Numbered from the stretch's first letter, positions 1-8,335 are shown. The stretch is DNA of 64,000 bases from Halieaceae bacterium UBA4452 (GCA_002389505.1 DGPA01000027.1:1-64000); one strand, 5' to 3'. The notes: generated by a model from the letters alone, not told the origin. Made by a program: numbers and translations.

Positions 1-37
1 TGTTGGCGCCGGGGTTGTTGCTAAGATTATTGAGTAA
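1..37 (+). CDS. tuf: Elongation factor Tu, last 11 codons (truncated by window start)
   Basis: Reading from base 2, the sequence encodes VGAGVVAKIIE followed by TAA at 35-37. This matches the conserved end of EF-Tu (VGAGVVAK plus a short variable tail). EF-Tu delivers aminoacyl-tRNA to the ribosome as a GTP complex. Its place directly before the S10 cluster is the normal str-S10 arrangement of gammaproteobacteria. Only the end is visible, so nothing can be said about the rest of the gene. Confidence 0.85.
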   Translation, partial: VGAGVVAKIIE

Positions 38-184
38 CGGCCATTATTCGGATTAAACGGCTCGCCATGTTATAGGCTTATGGTCTTCTGGCCGTCCAAA
101 TGCTGCTTGGGCGCCTAATACAGCTGACAAGAGTGGCAGTTTTCCGCAAAACCTCTACAGTCAGGAATAAAGCCACAAACTCAG

Positions 185-213
185 TTGACAGTCAGTGGCG
201 TGATGACTATAGT
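185..213 (+). promoter_or_regulatory. Near-consensus sigma-70 promoter of the S10 operon
   Basis: TTGACA at 185-190 is a perfect -35 box. A 17-bp spacer (191-207) follows, then TATAGT at 208-213, one base off the -10 consensus. Transcription would start near 220, giving a leader of about 50 nt before the rpsJ GTG at 272. It lies after tuf, so the ribosomal genes can be transcribed independently of the str operon. The leader is much shorter than the roughly 170-nt E. coli S10 leader used for L4 attenuation, so that mechanism may be absent. Confidence 0.8.
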
Positions 214-271
214 TCGCGCTCATTTTTACGGGGCCCCCATTGCGGAGTGCCGGCTTTTTAGGGGAAGTATT

Positions 272-583
272 GTGCAAAACCAGCGTATTCGCATTCGCCT
301 GAAGGCGTTTGATCACAAGCTGATCGACGCCTCCACCGAAGAAATTGTTGAAACAGCTCGTCGTACAGGTGCACAGGTTCGTGGTCCTATTCCACTGCCT
401 ACCAAAAAAGAGAAGTTCACTATTTTGACCTCGCCGCACGTTAACAAGGATGCCCGAGATCAATATGAAATACGCACGCACAAGCGCCTCTTAGACATCA
501 TTGAACCAACTGAAAAAACAGTTGATGCATTGATGAAGCTTGACTTGGCGGCTGGCGTTGAAGTGCAGATCAGCCTAGGTTAA
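272..583 (+). CDS. rpsJ: 30S ribosomal protein S10 (also NusE)
   Basis: This 103-residue protein has the exact length and start context of E. coli S10 (QNQRIRIRLKAFDH near the N-terminus, ending in AAGVEVQISLG). S10 sits in the 30S head and, as NusE, joins the antitermination complex. The start is GTG at 272, preceded by AGGGGAAG at 259-266. An upstream in-frame extension to 185 would begin inside the promoter and is rejected. First gene of the S10 cluster. Confidence 0.97.
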   Translation: MQNQRIRIRLKAFDHKLIDASTEEIVETARRTGAQVRGPIPLPTKKEKFTILTSPHVNKDARDQYEIRTHKRLLDIIEPTEKTVDALMKLDLAAGVEVQISLG

Positions 584-716
584 GAACAATTTAGTAAAGC
601 CTGCCCCGAAAATGGGGTGTGTAACGTCCGTATTGTGACGGTGGCTCTTTGAGTGATCGATATCTTTAGGGGCGGCCATAGAGGGTATAGCCCCGTACAC
701 TGTGAGGTTCAAAGCC

Positions 717-1352
717 ATGACTATTGGTGTAGTCGGCCGTAAATCAGGTATGACACGTGTGTTTACCGATGAAGGCGTATCAGTTCCAGTGACCGTAGTG
801 GAGGTAGCTCCAAACCGAGTCACTCAAATCAAAGAGCTCGAGACCGATGGGTATCGGGCCATTCAGGTCACAGCGGGAAGTCGCAAGGCCTCTAAAATCT
901 CTAAGGCGCGAGCTGGGCATTTTGCCAAGGCGGGCGTGCCTGCTGGCGAGGGTCTTTGGGAGTTTCGTCTTGACGGTGGCGACGAAGCCTTTGAGATCGG
1001 TGCAGAGCTTACGGTTGGACGATTTGAGCAGGGTCAAAAAGTTGATGTGGCGGGTCAATCCAAAGGCAAAGGTTTTCAGGGTGCTGTAAAGCGCTGGAAC
1101 TTTAGTATGCAGGATGCCACCCACGGTAACTCTTTGTCACACCGCGCTCCGGGTTCAATCGGTCAATGCCAGACGCCTGGACGAGTCTTCAAAGGCAAAA
1201 AAATGGCCGGCCACATGGGTGCAGAGCGGGTAACGACCCAAGGCCTTGAAGTGGTTCGAGTGGATGCAGAGCGTAATTTACTGCTCATTAAAGGCGCGGT
1301 ACCAGGTGCGCCCGGCGGGGAAGTCATTGTCCGCCCTACGATTAAAGCTTAA
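717..1352 (+). CDS. rplC: 50S ribosomal protein L3
   Basis: The protein has 211 residues and begins MTIGVVGRKSGMTRVF, the L3 signature, with the basic glutamine-methylation region (GNSLSHRAPGSIGQ) near residue 140. L3 nucleates 50S assembly close to the peptidyl-transferase centre. I chose ATG 717 over an earlier in-frame GTG at 702, because TGAGGT at 702-707 is the likely ribosome-binding site. The 133-nt gap from rpsJ holds only a small CCCC/GGGG hairpin (604-617). Confidence 0.97.
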   Translation: MTIGVVGRKSGMTRVFTDEGVSVPVTVVEVAPNRVTQIKELETDGYRAIQVTAGSRKASKISKARAGHFAKAGVPAGEGLWEFRLDGGDEAFEIGAELTVGRFEQGQKVDVAGQSKGKGFQGAVKRWNFSMQDATHGNSLSHRAPGSIGQCQTPGRVFKGKKMAGHMGAERVTTQGLEVVRVDAERNLLLIKGAVPGAPGGEVIVRPTIKA

Positions 1353-1363
1353 GGGGGCTAACT

Positions 1364-1981
1364 GTGGAGTTAAGTGTAGTTAAGCCCGGCGTTGGCGATT
1401 CAGGTACCGTATCGGTGTCTGAAGAGACGTTCGCTCGAGATTACAACGAGTCGCTGGTGCATCAGGTGGTCACTTCTTTTCTAGCAGGTGCTCGACAGGG
1501 CACGCGGGCGCAGAAAAATCGTGCCGCTGTTGCCGGTGGTGGCCGGAAACCATGGCGGCAAAAGGGTACAGGTCGCGCGCGAGCAGGGACAATCCGATCG
1601 CCGATTTGGCGCTCAGGTGGTGTGACCTTTGCGGCAGCACCTCAAGATCATTCGCAAAAAGTGAACAAGAAGATGTATCGGGCTGCGATGCGCTCCATTC
1701 TGTCTGAACTGGCACGATCTGGTCGACTAATGGTGGTTGAAAGTTTCGACTTGGATCAGCCAAAAACCAAACTGTTGGTGGAAGCCCTCAAAGGCTTTGA
1801 GGTTGATAACGTGTTGATTATTGGCAGTGAGTTAGATCAGAACTTGTATCTAGCAGCGCGCAACTTACACCGCGTCGACGTCCGTGATGTCGATGCTGTT
1901 GATCCCGTGAGCCTTATTGCGTTTGAAAAAGTGATGATCACGGTTGATGCGGTGAAGAAATTTGAGGAGGCCCTAGCGTGA
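1364..1981 (+). CDS. rplD: 50S ribosomal protein L4
   Basis: This 205-residue protein matches L4, including the extended loop GGGRKPWRQKGTGRARAG that reaches into the exit tunnel. L4 is an early 50S assembly protein and in E. coli the autogenous repressor of the S10 operon. The start is GTG at 1364 after an AAGGGGG ribosome-binding site. It overlaps rplW by four bases (GTGA), which implies translational coupling. Confidence 0.97.
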   Translation: MELSVVKPGVGDSGTVSVSEETFARDYNESLVHQVVTSFLAGARQGTRAQKNRAAVAGGGRKPWRQKGTGRARAGTIRSPIWRSGGVTFAAAPQDHSQKVNKKMYRAAMRSILSELARSGRLMVVESFDLDQPKTKLLVEALKGFEVDNVLIIGSELDQNLYLAARNLHRVDVRDVDAVDPVSLIAFEKVMITVDAVKKFEEALA

Positions 1982-2274
1982 ATCAGGAGCGTGTATTTCA
2001 GATTCTCATCGGGCCCCATATGTCCGAGAAGGCTGCCACCGTTGCCGAGAACGATAACCAATATGTCTTCAAGGTAGCCTTGGACGCCACTAAGAGCGAG
2101 ATCAAAACATCAGTAGAGCAGCTGTTTAAGGTGAAAGTCGATGAGGTGCGTACTCTGCGGGTCAAAGGTAAGAGCAAGCGCACTCGCACCGGCTGGTCTA
2201 CTAAGCCGTCTTGGAAGAAAGCCTATGTACGTTTGGAGCAAGGTCAGGACATTGACTTTGCTGCAATGAGTTAA
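1978..2274 (+). CDS. rplW: 50S ribosomal protein L23
   Basis: The 98-residue L23 contains the typical segments ILIGPHMSEKA and YVFKVALDATKSEIK. L23 lines the tunnel exit and is the docking site for trigger factor and SRP. Its GTG start overlaps the rplD stop in a GTGA, so translation is probably coupled to L4. Confidence 0.96.
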   Translation: MNQERVFQILIGPHMSEKAATVAENDNQYVFKVALDATKSEIKTSVEQLFKVKVDEVRTLRVKGKSKRTRTGWSTKPSWKKAYVRLEQGQDIDFAAMS

Positions 2275-2288
2275 GGGGACGATTTGTC

Positions 2289-3116
2289 ATGGCAGTCGTA
2301 AAGAGCAAACCGACATCACCGGGTCGTCGGCACCACGTAAGAGTGGTAAACAATGATTTGCATAAAGGCCGTCCGCACGCGCCACTGTTGGAGAAGAATT
2401 CCAAGTCAGGTGGGCGTAACAACGCCGGACGTATAACAACCCGGCATATTGGCGGTGGGCACAAGCATCATTACCGTGTGATTGATTTTAAGCGTAATAA
2501 AGATGGCATTCCTGCAAAAGTTGAGCGTATTGAGTACGACCCCAACAGAACGGCGCACATCGCTTTGCTACTCTTTGCTGACGGCGAGCGTCGCTATATT
2601 ATTGCGCCCAAGGGCGTTGCAGCGGGCGATACGTTGTACTCAGGATCCGCTGCGCCTATTAAAGCAGGTAACTGCTTGCCGATTAGAAACATTCCAGTAG
2701 GTGCGGTCATCCACGCCATTGAAATGAAGCCTGAAAAGGGCGCACAGCTGGCGCGATCGGCGGGGGCATCAGTGCAGTTGGTGGCGCGAGAAGGCCAGTA
2801 TGCCACTCTTCGTCTTCGCTCCGGTGAAATGCGTAAAGTATCGGTGGATTGCCGAGCAACCCTCGGTGAGGTCTCTAATTCAGAACATAGCTTGCGTAAG
2901 TTGGGCAAAGCCGGTGCTGCGCGTTGGCGTGGTGTTCGGCCGACGGTGCGCGGTGTCGCTATGAACCCTGTTGATCACCCACACGGGGGTGGTGAGGGCC
3001 GTACCTCTGGAGGTCGTCACCCCGTGACACCATGGGGCGTTCCTACTAAGGGCTATAAAACCCGTAAAAATAAGCGCACTGACGGCTTTATTGTCCGCCG
3101 TCGGGGCAAGAAATAA
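2289..3116 (+). CDS. rplB: 50S ribosomal protein L2
   Basis: The 275-residue L2 carries its signatures GRNNAGRITTRHIGGGHK and, near the C-terminus, MNPVDHPHGGGEGR, the loop close to the peptidyl-transferase centre. L2 is needed for subunit association and peptidyl transfer. Length matches the family (273 in E. coli). AAGGGGA lies before ATG 2289. Confidence 0.98.
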   Translation: MAVVKSKPTSPGRRHHVRVVNNDLHKGRPHAPLLEKNSKSGGRNNAGRITTRHIGGGHKHHYRVIDFKRNKDGIPAKVERIEYDPNRTAHIALLLFADGERRYIIAPKGVAAGDTLYSGSAAPIKAGNCLPIRNIPVGAVIHAIEMKPEKGAQLARSAGASVQLVAREGQYATLRLRSGEMRKVSVDCRATLGEVSNSEHSLRKLGKAGAARWRGVRPTVRGVAMNPVDHPHGGGEGRTSGGRHPVTPWGVPTKGYKTRKNKRTDGFIVRRRGKK

Positions 3117-3141
3117 CCGCTGAGGGAAAGAGGACTTAACT

Positions 3142-3417
3142 GTGCCACGTTCATTAAAAAAAGGTCCTTTCATCGACCTACACCTGCTTAAGAAGGTAGA
3201 GGCTGCGGTTGAAAGCAATGACAGACGACCCATAAAAACGTGGTCTCGTCGTTCAATGATTTCGCCTGACATGGTCGGGCTCACTATCGCAGTTCACAAC
3301 GGTCGGCAGCACGTCCCAATTATCATTAATGAGGACATGGTCGGCCATAAGCTAGGTGAGTTCGCCGTGACCCGTACCTTTAAAGGTCACATTGTTGACA
3401 AGAAAGCTAAGCGTTAA
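3142..3417 (+). CDS. rpsS: 30S ribosomal protein S19
   Basis: A 91-residue S19 starting PRSLKKGPFIDLHLLKKV and carrying the conserved TWSRRSMISPDMVG segment. S19 binds the 30S head with S13 near the A-site tRNA. The start is GTG at 3142 after a GAGG site. It is the fourth gene of this cluster to begin with GTG. Confidence 0.97.
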   Translation: MPRSLKKGPFIDLHLLKKVEAAVESNDRRPIKTWSRRSMISPDMVGLTIAVHNGRQHVPIIINEDMVGHKLGEFAVTRTFKGHIVDKKAKR

Positions 3418-3438
3418 GGCTTGGTGGAGATAGAGACG

Positions 3439-3777
3439 ATGGAAGTATCAGCAAAACTTCGCGGCGCGCGTATTTCAGCACAGAAGGTCCGTCTGATTGC
3501 AGATCAGGTGCGAGGCAAGCCAGTAGAGGAAGCACTCAGCCTGCTTGAATTTAGCACTAAGAAAGCGGCCCACTTGGTCCGTAAGATATTGAATTCAGCT
3601 ATTGCTAATGCCGAGAACAATGATGGCGCAGATGTCGATGAGCTACGAGTGTCGACGATATTTGTGGATGAGGGCCTAACGATGAAGCGCATGCGAGCGC
3701 GAGCGAAGGGTCGTGGTGATCGAATTCTGAAGCGGACTTGTCACATTACTGTGAAAGTCGCGGACAGCGAAGGCTAA
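3439..3777 (+). CDS. rplV: 50S ribosomal protein L22
   Basis: A 112-residue L22 with SAQKVRLIADQVRGK and the C-terminal beta-hairpin (MKRMRARAKGRGDRI) that lines the exit tunnel beside L4, the site of macrolide-resistance mutations in other bacteria. I chose ATG 3439, which follows GGTGGAGA at 3423-3430. An in-frame TTG at 3421 would add six residues without homology. Confidence 0.96.
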   Translation: MEVSAKLRGARISAQKVRLIADQVRGKPVEEALSLLEFSTKKAAHLVRKILNSAIANAENNDGADVDELRVSTIFVDEGLTMKRMRARAKGRGDRILKRTCHITVKVADSEG

Positions 3778-3789
3778 GGGGACTGACGC

Positions 3790-4461
3790 ATGGGTCAGAA
3801 GGTACATCCAACAGGGATTCGCCTGGGAGTGGTCAAAGACCACAACTCGGTGTGGTATGCGGATAGCAGAAGCTACGCAAAGAACTTAATCAGCGATCTT
3901 GAAGTTCGTGAGTATATTTTGCGTAAGCTTGATGCGGCTTCGGTCAGCCGAGTGGTCATAGAGCGGCCTGCTCAGACGGCCCGCGTGATCATCCATACAG
4001 CGCGACCAGGCATCGTCATTGGTAAAAAGGGCGAGGACGTCGAGAAGCTGCGTAAGGAACTCAGCAAAAGGATGGGTGTGCCGGTTCACATCAACATCGA
4101 AGAAATTCGCAAGCCCGATCTGGATGCCCGTTTGGTGGCGCAAAATGTCGCTCAACAGCTCGAGCGTCGCGTTATGTTCAGGCGCGCAATGAAACGTGTC
4201 GTTCAAAATGCCATGCGCCAAGGTGCTGAAGGTATCAAAGTACAGGTAGGTGGTCGGCTCGGTGGCGCAGAAATTGCCCGTTCAGAGTGGTACCGAGAAG
4301 GGCGAGTGCCGCTTCACACCCTACGGGCAGATATTGACTATTCGACCTATGAAGCACACACCACCTATGGCGTTATCGGCGTCAAGGTGTGGATTTTTAA
4401 AGGGGAAGTAATTGGTGGTGACGACGACGCTCAAGAGCCTCGTCGTTCGGCGGCCAGCTGA
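3790..4461 (+). CDS. rpsC: 30S ribosomal protein S3
   Basis: The 223-residue S3 has MGQKVHPTGIRLG at the start, the KH-domain motif IVIGKKGEDVEKLR near residues 75-90, and the C-terminal GRLGGAEIARSEWYREG. S3 forms part of the mRNA entry site. The tail is short and acidic to basic (DDDAQEPRRSAAS), as usual for gammaproteobacteria. Confidence 0.98.
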   Translation: MGQKVHPTGIRLGVVKDHNSVWYADSRSYAKNLISDLEVREYILRKLDAASVSRVVIERPAQTARVIIHTARPGIVIGKKGEDVEKLRKELSKRMGVPVHINIEEIRKPDLDARLVAQNVAQQLERRVMFRRAMKRVVQNAMRQGAEGIKVQVGGRLGGAEIARSEWYREGRVPLHTLRADIDYSTYEAHTTYGVIGVKVWIFKGEVIGGDDDAQEPRRSAAS

Positions 4462-4482
4462 GAGCGGTTAGAGGACTGAACA

Positions 4483-4896
4483 ATGCTGCAACCAAAACGC
4501 ACAAAATTTCGCAAGATGCACAAAGGCCGTAATCGCGGCTTGGCAGAGCGCGGTAGTAAAGTCAGTTTCGGCGAATACGCGCTCAAGGCCACTGGCCGTG
4601 GACGTATAACGGCCCGCCAAATTGAAGCTGCTCGTCGCGCGATGACGCGCCATATTAAGCGGGGCGGAAAGATCTGGATTCGTATTTTTCCTGATAAACC
4701 GATTACCGGTAAGCCGTTGGAAGTACGTCAGGGTAAGGGTAAGGGTAACGTTGAGTACTGGGTGGCACAAATTCAACCAGGACGCGTCCTTTATGAAGTA
4801 GAAGGTGTGTCGGAGGAGTTGGCTCGTGAGGCATTTGCGCTCGCGGCGTCGAAACTACCTCTACAGACCACGTTTGTGAAACGGTCGGTGATGTGA
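4483..4896 (+). CDS. rplP: 50S ribosomal protein L16
   Basis: This 137-residue L16 begins MLQPKRTKFRKMHKGRN and carries the GRITARQIEAARRAMTRH segment. L16 contacts tRNA in the A and P sites. Its TGA stop overlaps the rpmC start (TGATG). Confidence 0.97.
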   Translation: MLQPKRTKFRKMHKGRNRGLAERGSKVSFGEYALKATGRGRITARQIEAARRAMTRHIKRGGKIWIRIFPDKPITGKPLEVRQGKGKGNVEYWVAQIQPGRVLYEVEGVSEELAREAFALAASKLPLQTTFVKRSVM

Positions 4897-5087
4897 TGAA
4901 AGCAAGTGAAATGCGTGATAAGTCAGCTGATGAGCTGAATGCCGAGTTGCTCAAATTGCGTGAACAGCAGTTTAAGCTGCGTATGGCAAAGTCAACGGGC
5001 CAGTTGGGTCAAACCCATCTGTTGAAGGAGACTCAGCAGGACATTGCCCGCGTTAAGACCGTGCTGCAGCAGAAGGTAGAGAGCTAA
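4896..5087 (+). CDS. rpmC: 50S ribosomal protein L29
   Basis: A 63-residue, highly helical L29 (KASEMRDKSADELN at the start), the same length as the E. coli protein. ATG 4896 overlaps the rplP stop. A GTG three bases earlier is also possible. It ends in a TAATG overlap with rpsQ. L29 sits at the tunnel exit next to L23. Confidence 0.95.
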   Translation: MKASEMRDKSADELNAELLKLREQQFKLRMAKSTGQLGQTHLLKETQQDIARVKTVLQQKVES

Positions 5088-5353
5088 TGGTATCGACAGA
5101 CAAACGTGCGCGCCAAGTACAGGGCCGTGTGGTTAGCGACAAGATGGACAAGACGATTACAGTAATCGTAGAGCGTCGGGTGAAGCATCCGGTTTACGGC
5201 AAATACATTACTCGATCATCAAAGTTACATGCCCACGACGAGGACAACACCGCGGGTACCGGCGATACGGTACTGGTGGCTGAGTCACGCCCTTTGTCCA
5301 AGACAAAGACCTGGGCTTTGGTGGAAGTTGTGGAGAAGGCTACCGAGATCTAA
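5087..5353 (+). CDS. rpsQ: 30S ribosomal protein S17
   Basis: An 88-residue S17 with the OB-fold signature GRVVSDKMDKTITV and KTKTWALVEVVEKA near the end. S17 is a primary 16S rRNA binder. Start overlaps the rpmC stop by one base. It is the last S10-operon gene in the E. coli scheme. Confidence 0.97.
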   Translation: MVSTDKRARQVQGRVVSDKMDKTITVIVERRVKHPVYGKYITRSSKLHAHDEDNTAGTGDTVLVAESRPLSKTKTWALVEVVEKATEI

Positions 5354-5371
5354 GGATTTCTGGTGGCTCTA

Positions 5372-5387
5372 TGCGGCGTGAGCCGCA
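5372..5387 (+). other. GUGA-tetraloop hairpin between rpsQ and rplN
   Basis: TGCGGC (5372-5377), GTGA (5378-5381) and GCCGCA (5382-5387) form a perfect 6-bp stem capped by a GNRA-type tetraloop. It sits in the 49-nt spacer that divides the S10 and spc clusters in E. coli. No T-tract follows, so it is not an intrinsic terminator. It could stabilise or process the transcript, or bind a protein; its role is unknown. Confidence 0.55.
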
Positions 5388-5402
5388 GATTGGAGTAGAG
5401 AA

Positions 5403-5771
5403 ATGATTCAGACCGAATCTTATTTAGAAGTGGCCGACAACAGTGGCGCCCGTCGTGTTATGTGCATCAAAGTACTTGGTGGCTCTAAGCGGCGCTACGC
5501 ACGGGTCGGTGATCTCATTAAGGTGACTGTTAAAGAGGCGATACCGCGCGGCAAAGTAAAGAAAGGTCAAGTCATGACTGCCGTCGTGGTGAGAACGAGA
5601 AAGGGAGTGCGTCGCCCGGATGGATCACTCATCAAGTTTGATGAGAATGCAGCTGTGCTTCTCAACGCACAGCAGGCGCCCATTGGGACACGTATTTTCG
5701 GCCCAGTAACGCGCGAACTCCGCGGAGATAAGTTCATGAAGATTATTTCCCTGGCGCCAGAAGTTATCTGA
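5403..5771 (+). CDS. rplN: 50S ribosomal protein L14
   Basis: A 122-residue L14, exactly the family length, starting MIQTESYLEVADNSGARRV and containing GDLIKVTVKEAIPRGKVKKG. L14 contributes to intersubunit bridges. First gene of the spc set. The start is preceded by GGAGTAGAG. Confidence 0.98.
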   Translation: MIQTESYLEVADNSGARRVMCIKVLGGSKRRYARVGDLIKVTVKEAIPRGKVKKGQVMTAVVVRTRKGVRRPDGSLIKFDENAAVLLNAQQAPIGTRIFGPVTRELRGDKFMKIISLAPEVI

Positions 5772-5795
5772 GCGACAGGCAGAGAGGGAATAGTA

Positions 5796-6113
5796 ATGGC
5801 GAAGATTAAGCGTGACGACCCAGTGATCGTATTGGCGGGCAAAGATAAGGGTAAGCGCGGAACGGTGCGCAAAGTTCTGGACAACGGGAAGTTGGTGGTG
5901 TCCGGCATCAATATGATCAAGAAGCATACGAAACCTAATCCACAGGCTGGAATCGCTGGCGGAATTGTTGAAAAGGAAGCCGCTATTCAAGCCTCCAACG
6001 TGGCAATTTTTAACCCAAGTAGTAGCAAGCCAGATCGCGTTGGTTATCGCATCGAAGAAGATGGCCAAAAAGTACGCGTTTACAAATCAAGCGGCGAAGT
6101 GATTGACGCCTGA
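5796..6113 (+). CDS. rplX: 50S ribosomal protein L24
   Basis: A 105-residue L24 with a KOW motif near the N-terminus (DPVIVLAGKDKGKRGTV). L24 initiates 50S assembly by binding the 5' end of 23S rRNA. AGAGAGGGAA lies before ATG 5796. Confidence 0.97.
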   Translation: MAKIKRDDPVIVLAGKDKGKRGTVRKVLDNGKLVVSGINMIKKHTKPNPQAGIAGGIVEKEAAIQASNVAIFNPSSSKPDRVGYRIEEDGQKVRVYKSSGEVIDA

Positions 6114-6142
6114 GCAGTGCTCGGCGAACGAGGAAGTGAACA

Positions 6143-6682
6143 ATGGCAACCCTGAAAGAAAAATATCGCAGTGAGATTGCGCCAGCCCTCAAAGAAGAAT
6201 TGGGCCTGTCCAATATGATGGAAGTACCACGCATTACCAAGATTACTCTGAACATGGGTGTTGGAGAGGCGGTGGGCGATAAAAAGGTCATGGAAAATGC
6301 CTTGTCAGACATGACTAAGATTGCTGGGCAGAAGCCAATTGTCACGAAATCAAGGAAGTCGATTGCTGGTTTTAAAATCCGCGATGGCTGGCCCATTGGA
6401 TGTAAGGTAACACTGCGTGATGAGCGCATGTATGAGTTTCTCGATCGTCTTATCGGTATTGCTATTCCACGTATTCGTGATTTTCGTGGCGTCACGCCAA
6501 AGTCATTTGATGGCCGCGGTAACTTTGCCATGGGCGTAACTGAGCAAATTATCTTTCCTGAGATCAACTACGATCAGGTTGACACGCTGCGTGGTATGGA
6601 TATTGCGATTACAACGACGGCAAAAGATGACGATCAGGGCCGTGCGTTGTTACGTGCATTTAATTTCCCGTTCAAAGGCTGA
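6143..6682 (+). CDS. rplE: 50S ribosomal protein L5
   Basis: A 179-residue L5, the same length as E. coli L5, with PRITKITLNMGVGEA and DFRGVTPKSFDGRGN. L5 carries 5S rRNA into the central protuberance. In E. coli S8 represses the spc operon at the start of this gene. I could not verify an equivalent S8 site in the 29-nt spacer. Confidence 0.97.
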   Translation: MATLKEKYRSEIAPALKEELGLSNMMEVPRITKITLNMGVGEAVGDKKVMENALSDMTKIAGQKPIVTKSRKSIAGFKIRDGWPIGCKVTLRDERMYEFLDRLIGIAIPRIRDFRGVTPKSFDGRGNFAMGVTEQIIFPEINYDQVDTLRGMDIAITTTAKDDDQGRALLRAFNFPFKG

Positions 6683-6695
6683 GGGGTAAAGAGTT

Positions 6696-7001
6696 ATGGC
6701 CAAGAAATCAATGATAGCGCGTGAAGCAAAGCGCACTCAGTTGGTCGCAAAGTACGCCACCAAGCGTGCTCAACTTAAGCAAGTCATAAGCAGTGCGTCT
6801 GCCAGTGATGACGAGAAGTGGGATGCGCAGATTTCGTTGCAGAAACTTCCACGGGACTCCAGTCCAGTGCGTCAGCGTCGTCGCTGCCAGGTAACAGGGC
6901 GTCCCCATGGCGTGTATCGAAAGTTTGGATTAAGCCGCAATATCCTGCGTCAGGCAGCGATGCGCGGCGATGTGCCAGGTCTGGTTAAGTCCAGCTGGTA
7001 A
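6696..7001 (+). CDS. rpsN: 30S ribosomal protein S14 (zinc-independent form)
   Basis: A 101-residue S14 of the long form. The CxxC...CxxC zinc motif of the short form is absent. It ends LRQAAMRGDVPGLVKSSW, the standard C-terminus, which packs in the 30S head. Placed between L5 and S8 as usual. Confidence 0.97.
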   Translation: MAKKSMIAREAKRTQLVAKYATKRAQLKQVISSASASDDEKWDAQISLQKLPRDSSPVRQRRRCQVTGRPHGVYRKFGLSRNILRQAAMRGDVPGLVKSSW

Positions 7002-7016
7002 CGGAGTAGATTAATT

Positions 7017-7412
7017 ATGAGCATGCAGGATCCTATTAGTGACATGTTGACCCGGGTGCGCAACGCGCAAATGGCAGGCAAAAAGTCTGTCGACATGCCG
7101 GGGTCGAAGCTCAAAGCGGCACTGGCCAGCGTCCTTAAGGACGAGGGGTATATTGCTTCGTTTAACGTTGATAACACGTCCGTTAAGCCACGGCTTTCGC
7201 TTGAACTGAAATATTTTGAAGGCAAGCCGGTCATCGCAGAAATTGAGCGAGTAAGTAAACCCAGTTTGCGTCGTTACGTAGGCAAGGGAGAGCTGCCACA
7301 GGTCCGTGGCGGTTTGGGAGTGGCGATTGTTTCAACCTCACGTGGTGTCATGACTGACCGAGCGGCCAGAGCTGCAGGTGTCGGTGGTGAAATCTTATGC
7401 ACCATTTTTTGA
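7017..7412 (+). CDS. rpsH: 30S ribosomal protein S8
   Basis: A 131-residue S8 starting MSMQDPISDMLTRVRN and ending in the RNA-binding segment STSRGVMTDRAARAAGVGGEIL. S8 organises the central domain of 16S rRNA and in E. coli represses the spc operon. Confidence 0.98.
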   Translation: MSMQDPISDMLTRVRNAQMAGKKSVDMPGSKLKAALASVLKDEGYIASFNVDNTSVKPRLSLELKYFEGKPVIAEIERVSKPSLRRYVGKGELPQVRGGLGVAIVSTSRGVMTDRAARAAGVGGEILCTIF

Positions 7413-7441
7413 ACCGATGTCATTGAAGAGCAGACTGAGCT

Positions 7442-7969
7442 ATGTCAAGAGTTGCAAATAATCCGGTCACAGTGCCAAAAGGTGTCGACGTTACGATCGA
7501 CGGAAGCAATGTGTCTGTTAAGGGTAGCAAAGGTACGATGGGATTGTCTCTCGTCGATGGTATTGGTGCCCAAGTTGCGGACGGTGTTGTGTCTATCCAA
7601 TACGACTTTGATACGCACCGCGCCATGGCGGGGACGACCCGTGCATTATTGAATAATATTGTGACTGGCGTGAGTCAGGGCTGGGAGAAAAAGCTGGTGC
7701 TTAATGGCGTCGGTTATCGTGCCAAAGCAACGGGTAATACGGTGAATTTAACCGTGGGACTGTCACACAATGTCGATTATAAAGTTGCTGATGGGCTCTC
7801 TGTAGAGACGCCCAGTCAGACCGAGATCGTCATCAAAGGGATCGACAAGCAGGCTGTAGGCCAGGCGGCAGCAGAGATTCGCGCTTTCCGCCCACCGGAG
7901 CCTTATAAGGGCAAAGGCATTCGCTACGCGGACGAGTATGTTCGTCGTAAAGAAGCCAAGAAAAAGTAA
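7442..7969 (+). CDS. rplF: 50S ribosomal protein L6
   Basis: A 175-residue L6 made of two repeated domains, with GTTRALLNNIVTGVSQGW in the first and FRPPEPYKGKGIRYADE near the C-terminus. L6 sits near the sarcin-ricin loop and the factor-binding site. Confidence 0.98.
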   Translation: MSRVANNPVTVPKGVDVTIDGSNVSVKGSKGTMGLSLVDGIGAQVADGVVSIQYDFDTHRAMAGTTRALLNNIVTGVSQGWEKKLVLNGVGYRAKATGNTVNLTVGLSHNVDYKVADGLSVETPSQTEIVIKGIDKQAVGQAAAEIRAFRPPEPYKGKGIRYADEYVRRKEAKKK

Positions 7970-7981
7970 GTAGGTAGGGCA

Positions 7982-8332
7982 ATGAACGACAAAACAGAAT
8001 CACGTCTACGCCGCGCCCGAAAGTCGCGTATGCGTATGCGTAACAACGGCGCGACTCGCCTTACTGTGCATCGCACTCCGCGTCACATTTATGCGCAAGT
8101 CCTTACAGCTGAGGGCGATAGGGTGTTGGCCAGTGCTTCTACGCTAGACAAGGACTTGCGAGGGGCTGCTACAGGAAATGCTGGTGCAGCGTCTGCAGTC
8201 GGCGCATTAATAGCAGAGCGCGCAAAGGCCGCTGGAGTAACAGAGGTGGCTTTTGATCGCTCTGGATTTAAATACCATGGTCGTGTGAAAGCATTGGCAG
8301 AAGCTGCGCGCGAAGGCGGATTGGAGTTTTAA
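7982..8332 (+). CDS. rplR: 50S ribosomal protein L18
   Basis: A 116-residue L18, a 5S rRNA-binding protein, with a basic N-terminus (RLRRARKSRMRMRNN) and the C-terminal FDRSGFKYHGRVKALAEAAREGG. It is followed after three bases by rpsE. Confidence 0.97.
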   Translation: MNDKTESRLRRARKSRMRMRNNGATRLTVHRTPRHIYAQVLTAEGDRVLASASTLDKDLRGAATGNAGAASAVGALIAERAKAAGVTEVAFDRSGFKYHGRVKALAEAAREGGLEF

Positions 8333-8335
8333 GGT

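Noticed and set aside
38..184. Possible tRNA or small RNA between tuf and the S10 promoter
   Set aside because: No cloverleaf, no TTCRANY-type T-loop and no clean terminator could be drawn; treated as spacer.
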